DNA from: JBARRS01 sp049644345 | GTDB lineage: Bacteria > Actinomycetota > Thermoleophilia > Gaiellales > Gaiellaceae | Assembly (NCBI GenBank): GCA_049644345.1 | Contig: JBARRS010000045.1 | Location: forward strand, 1 to 47,830 | Length of the DNA: 47,830 nucleotides | Direction of reading: 5' to 3' | Part shown: positions 46,401 to 47,830 of the stretch, one piece after another | How the letters are laid out: each line of letters begins with the position of its first letter | Numbering within the stretch: position 1 is the first letter of the stretch | Translations under genes and position numbers: made by a program | Notes under the pieces: generated by a model | Databases searched by the model: none | Seen by the model: the letters and a program-made list of their open reading frames with translations, nothing else | What the model was told of the DNA's origin: nothing

Positions 46401-47720
46401 CTAGAGCTCCGCGAACGCCTGAAAGAGCTCCCGCGCGGTACGGATCCCGAGCGGCACGTGCTCGACCGGGATGTTCTCGTTCGGGGAGTGGATGTTCGAG
46501 GTCGGGAGCGCGAAACCGCTCAGGATCGTGGGGATGCCCTTGTCGGCCAGCGCCGGCACGATCGGCAGCGTTCCGCCCGACCGGACGAGTACCGGGCGCG
46601 CGCCGACCACCCGCTCGAATACGTCGAGCCCGAGCCGAACGGGCGCCGACTCCGAGTCGACCAGGCCGGGAGGTGCTGAGGAGAGCCGGTCCACCTCGAG
46701 CTCTGCGCCCGGGGGAGCCGACTCGTGCAGCAGCCGCTCCGCTTGGGAGGCGATCCGGTCCGGATCCTGCCCGGGCGCGAGCCGAATCGAGAGGTTGGCC
46801 TCGGCAAGGACGGGCAGCACGGTCTTCTGGAGCTGCGGCGAGCCGCCTTCGATCCCGTTAACGTCGAGCGAGGGCTCGGCGAAGGTACGCAGGTAGAACT
46901 CCTCGGCGGCACGGGCGTCGGACGGCAGGGCTCCCTGCGCCGCGAGCACGTTCGCGCCCGGCGCGAGCTGCCGCCAGGCCTCTAGCTCCTCGTCCGTCGG
47001 CGGGACGATCCCGGCACGCAGCGGCTCCGGCAGGCGGCCGTCGCGTGGAAGCACGCCCTCGAGCGCCAACACGAGAGCGTGCATCGCGTTCAGGGCTGCA
47101 CCTCCGAACAGGCCCGAATGAAGGTCGCGCTCGCCGGTGCGAACGCGGAGATGGAAGTAGATGAGCCCCCGCGTGGCGATGTGGAACGCCGGCAGGTCGG
47201 GCCGGAGCATGATGCTGTCGAAGATCACGCAGGCGTCGCCTCCACGTTCGTCTTCTGCGAGGAACTCGACGATCGAGTGCCCACCCGTCTCCTCCTCGCC
47301 GTCGCAGCAGAAACGAAGGTTGACCGGCAGCTCTCCGGCGGCTGCAAGCTCCTCGCCGGCTTTCAGCAGCATGTACAGCTGGCCCTTGTCGTCCGCGATG
47401 CCTCGGCCGTAGAGGTGGCCGTCGCGCTCAGCAAGCTCGAACGGCTCCGACTCCCACAGCTCGAGCGGCGCCGGCGGCTGAACGTCGAAGTGCCCATAGC
47501 AAATCACCGTCGGCGCGGCGTCCCCGCTCGACGCACGCAGCTCGCCCAGCGCAAGGGGCTGCCCGTGCCAGTCGCGGAGCTCCGCCTCGCCATCGGCGGC
47601 CCGCAGGCGGTCGCAGACCCACTCGCCGGCCGCACGCACGTCGTCGGCATGCGCAGGGTCGGCGCTTACGCTCGGGATGCGCAGGAAGTCGGAAAGCTCG
47701 GCAAACCAGGGCTCGACCAC
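46401..47720 (-). CDS. M20 family metallopeptidase (dipeptidase type)
   Basis: 439 residues from GTG 47720. Metal site: YGHFDVQP (His77, Asp79), GRGIADDKG (bridging Asp110), DGEEETGG (Glu142 base, Glu143 ligand), FDSIML (Asp) and the C-terminal NIHSPNENI (His). The lid domain has GERDLHSGLFGG. This is the CNDP/DapE-like dipeptidase group, acting on dipeptides or N-acyl amino acids. A TAGACT -10 lies eight bases before the GTG, so the mRNA may be leaderless. It follows a strong terminator and is thus independent of the gene to its right. Confidence 0.94.
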   Translation of the reverse strand: MVEPWFAELSDFLRIPSVSADPAHADDVRAAGEWVCDRLRAADGEAELRDWHGQPLALGELRASSGDAAPTVICYGHFDVQPPAPLELWESEPFELAERDGHLYGRGIADDKGQLYMLLKAGEELAAAGELPVNLRFCCDGEEETGGHSIVEFLAEDERGGDACVIFDSIMLRPDLPAFHIATRGLIYFHLRVRTGERDLHSGLFGGAALNAMHALVLALEGVLPRDGRLPEPLRAGIVPPTDEELEAWRQLAPGANVLAAQGALPSDARAAEEFYLRTFAEPSLDVNGIEGGSPQLQKTVLPVLAEANLSIRLAPGQDPDRIASQAERLLHESAPPGAELEVDRLSSAPPGLVDSESAPVRLGLDVFERVVGARPVLVRSGGTLPIVPALADKGIPTILSGFALPTSNIHSPNENIPVEHVPLGIRTARELFQAFAEL

Positions 47721-47728
47721 GGCGGCGG

Positions 47729-47734
47729 AGTCTA
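47729..47734 (-). promoter_or_regulatory. Candidate -10 of the M20 peptidase gene (leaderless)
   Basis: TAGACT on the minus strand, eight bases before the GTG at 47720. A -35 at normal distance would fall into the terminator stem. Confidence 0.4.
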
Positions 47735-47747
47735 TGCGCCCGGAAAA

Positions 47748-47777
47748 GCCGAAGGCCCGCTTCAGCGGGCCTTCGGC
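47748..47777 (-). terminator. Rho-independent terminator of the gene to the right
   Basis: A perfect 13-base-pair GC-rich stem (47748-47760 with 47765-47777) closes a four-base loop. On the minus strand it is followed by TTTT (plus AAAA at 47744-47747), on the plus strand by no T-run, so it stops minus-strand transcripts entering from beyond 47778. It is the only strong terminator I find in the window. Confidence 0.9.
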
Positions 47778-47807
47778 GGAGACGAAGAAGCTGGCCTTCC
47801 GAGCCTG

Positions 47808-47830
47808 CTACGCCACCTCACGGAGCATCT
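47808..47830 (-). CDS. Possible last residues of a gene running into the window
   Basis: The minus strand reads MLREVA then TAG at 47810-47808, 30 bases before the terminator stem. A gene end is expected here because of that terminator, but seven codons are too few to identify anything, and another frame or an RNA gene is possible. Confidence 0.3.

Noticed and set aside
1..47830. CRISPR arrays, tRNA or rRNA genes, insertion sequences, prophage
   Set aside because: No regularly spaced repeats, transposase or integrase motifs, or cloverleaf/rRNA sequences were recognised on reading both strands.

Overview
Organism: the window is very GC-rich (roughly 70 percent by eye), almost fully coding, and full of GTG starts, 4-base stop/start overlaps and start codons sitting just behind a bare -10 hexamer. 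With the gene content (LutABC, Liv transporter, Mo-hydroxylase, many SDR, FAH and acyl-CoA dehydrogenase genes) this suggests an aerobic, heterotrophic soil-type actinobacterium, perhaps class Thermoleophilia; the class is an inference. I see no rRNA, tRNA, CRISPR, phage or insertion sequence. No gene-free stretch exceeds 300 bases; the longest is 15291-15497. Layout: 1-473 is the end of an unknown protein. A minus-strand run of 14 tightly packed genes goes from livH (15290) down to a phytoene-desaturase-like oxidoreductase (470): branched-chain-type ABC transporter (livH, livM, binding protein, livG, livF), medium-chain dehydrogenase with a probable frameshift, VOC protein, lutA-lutB-lutC, glcD, a DUF1326 protein, acyl-CoA dehydrogenase and a LigD-type polymerase. 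It looks like an uptake and lactate/glycolate oxidation unit with passengers. 15498-27296 is a catabolic locus around a molybdenum hydroxylase. On the plus strand lie FAD, 2Fe-2S and two molybdopterin subunits (the large subunit is split), then a cupin, an SDR and a 4-OT tautomerase. On the minus strand are coxD-like, coxE-like and xdhC maturation genes, an SMP-30 lactonase, an isochorismatase-fold protein with a Cys-to-Ser change, an alcohol dehydrogenase and RidA, with another cupin on the plus strand. 27293-29966 encodes a coenzyme-B12 diol dehydratase with fused large and medium subunits plus a small subunit. 29992-35936 is a plus-strand sugar-acid operon (SDR, KDG-type kinase, FAH-fold dehydratase, DHDPS-family enzyme, aldehyde dehydrogenase, epimerase). 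35947-40821 is a minus operon with a clear promoter: lactonase-fold hydrolase, SDR, ACAD10/11-like acyl-CoA dehydrogenase, APH-type kinase, FAH protein and ABM protein. I read it as a possible gamma-lactone/4-hydroxyacid pathway. 40919-43603 holds a hydroxyisobutyrate-dehydrogenase-like gene and a DUF1326-NrtS-DUF2182 cassette with a Met/His-rich tail. 43685-47720 holds an amidohydrolase, a PHP phosphatase, an HxlR regulator and an M20 peptidase; a strong terminator at 47748-47777 closes an upstream gene. How they work together: most enzymes would turn small polar or heterocyclic organic acids, sugar acids and lactones into central intermediates (pyruvate, 2-oxoglutarate, acyl-CoA). All functions come from reading motifs in the sequence, without database searches.
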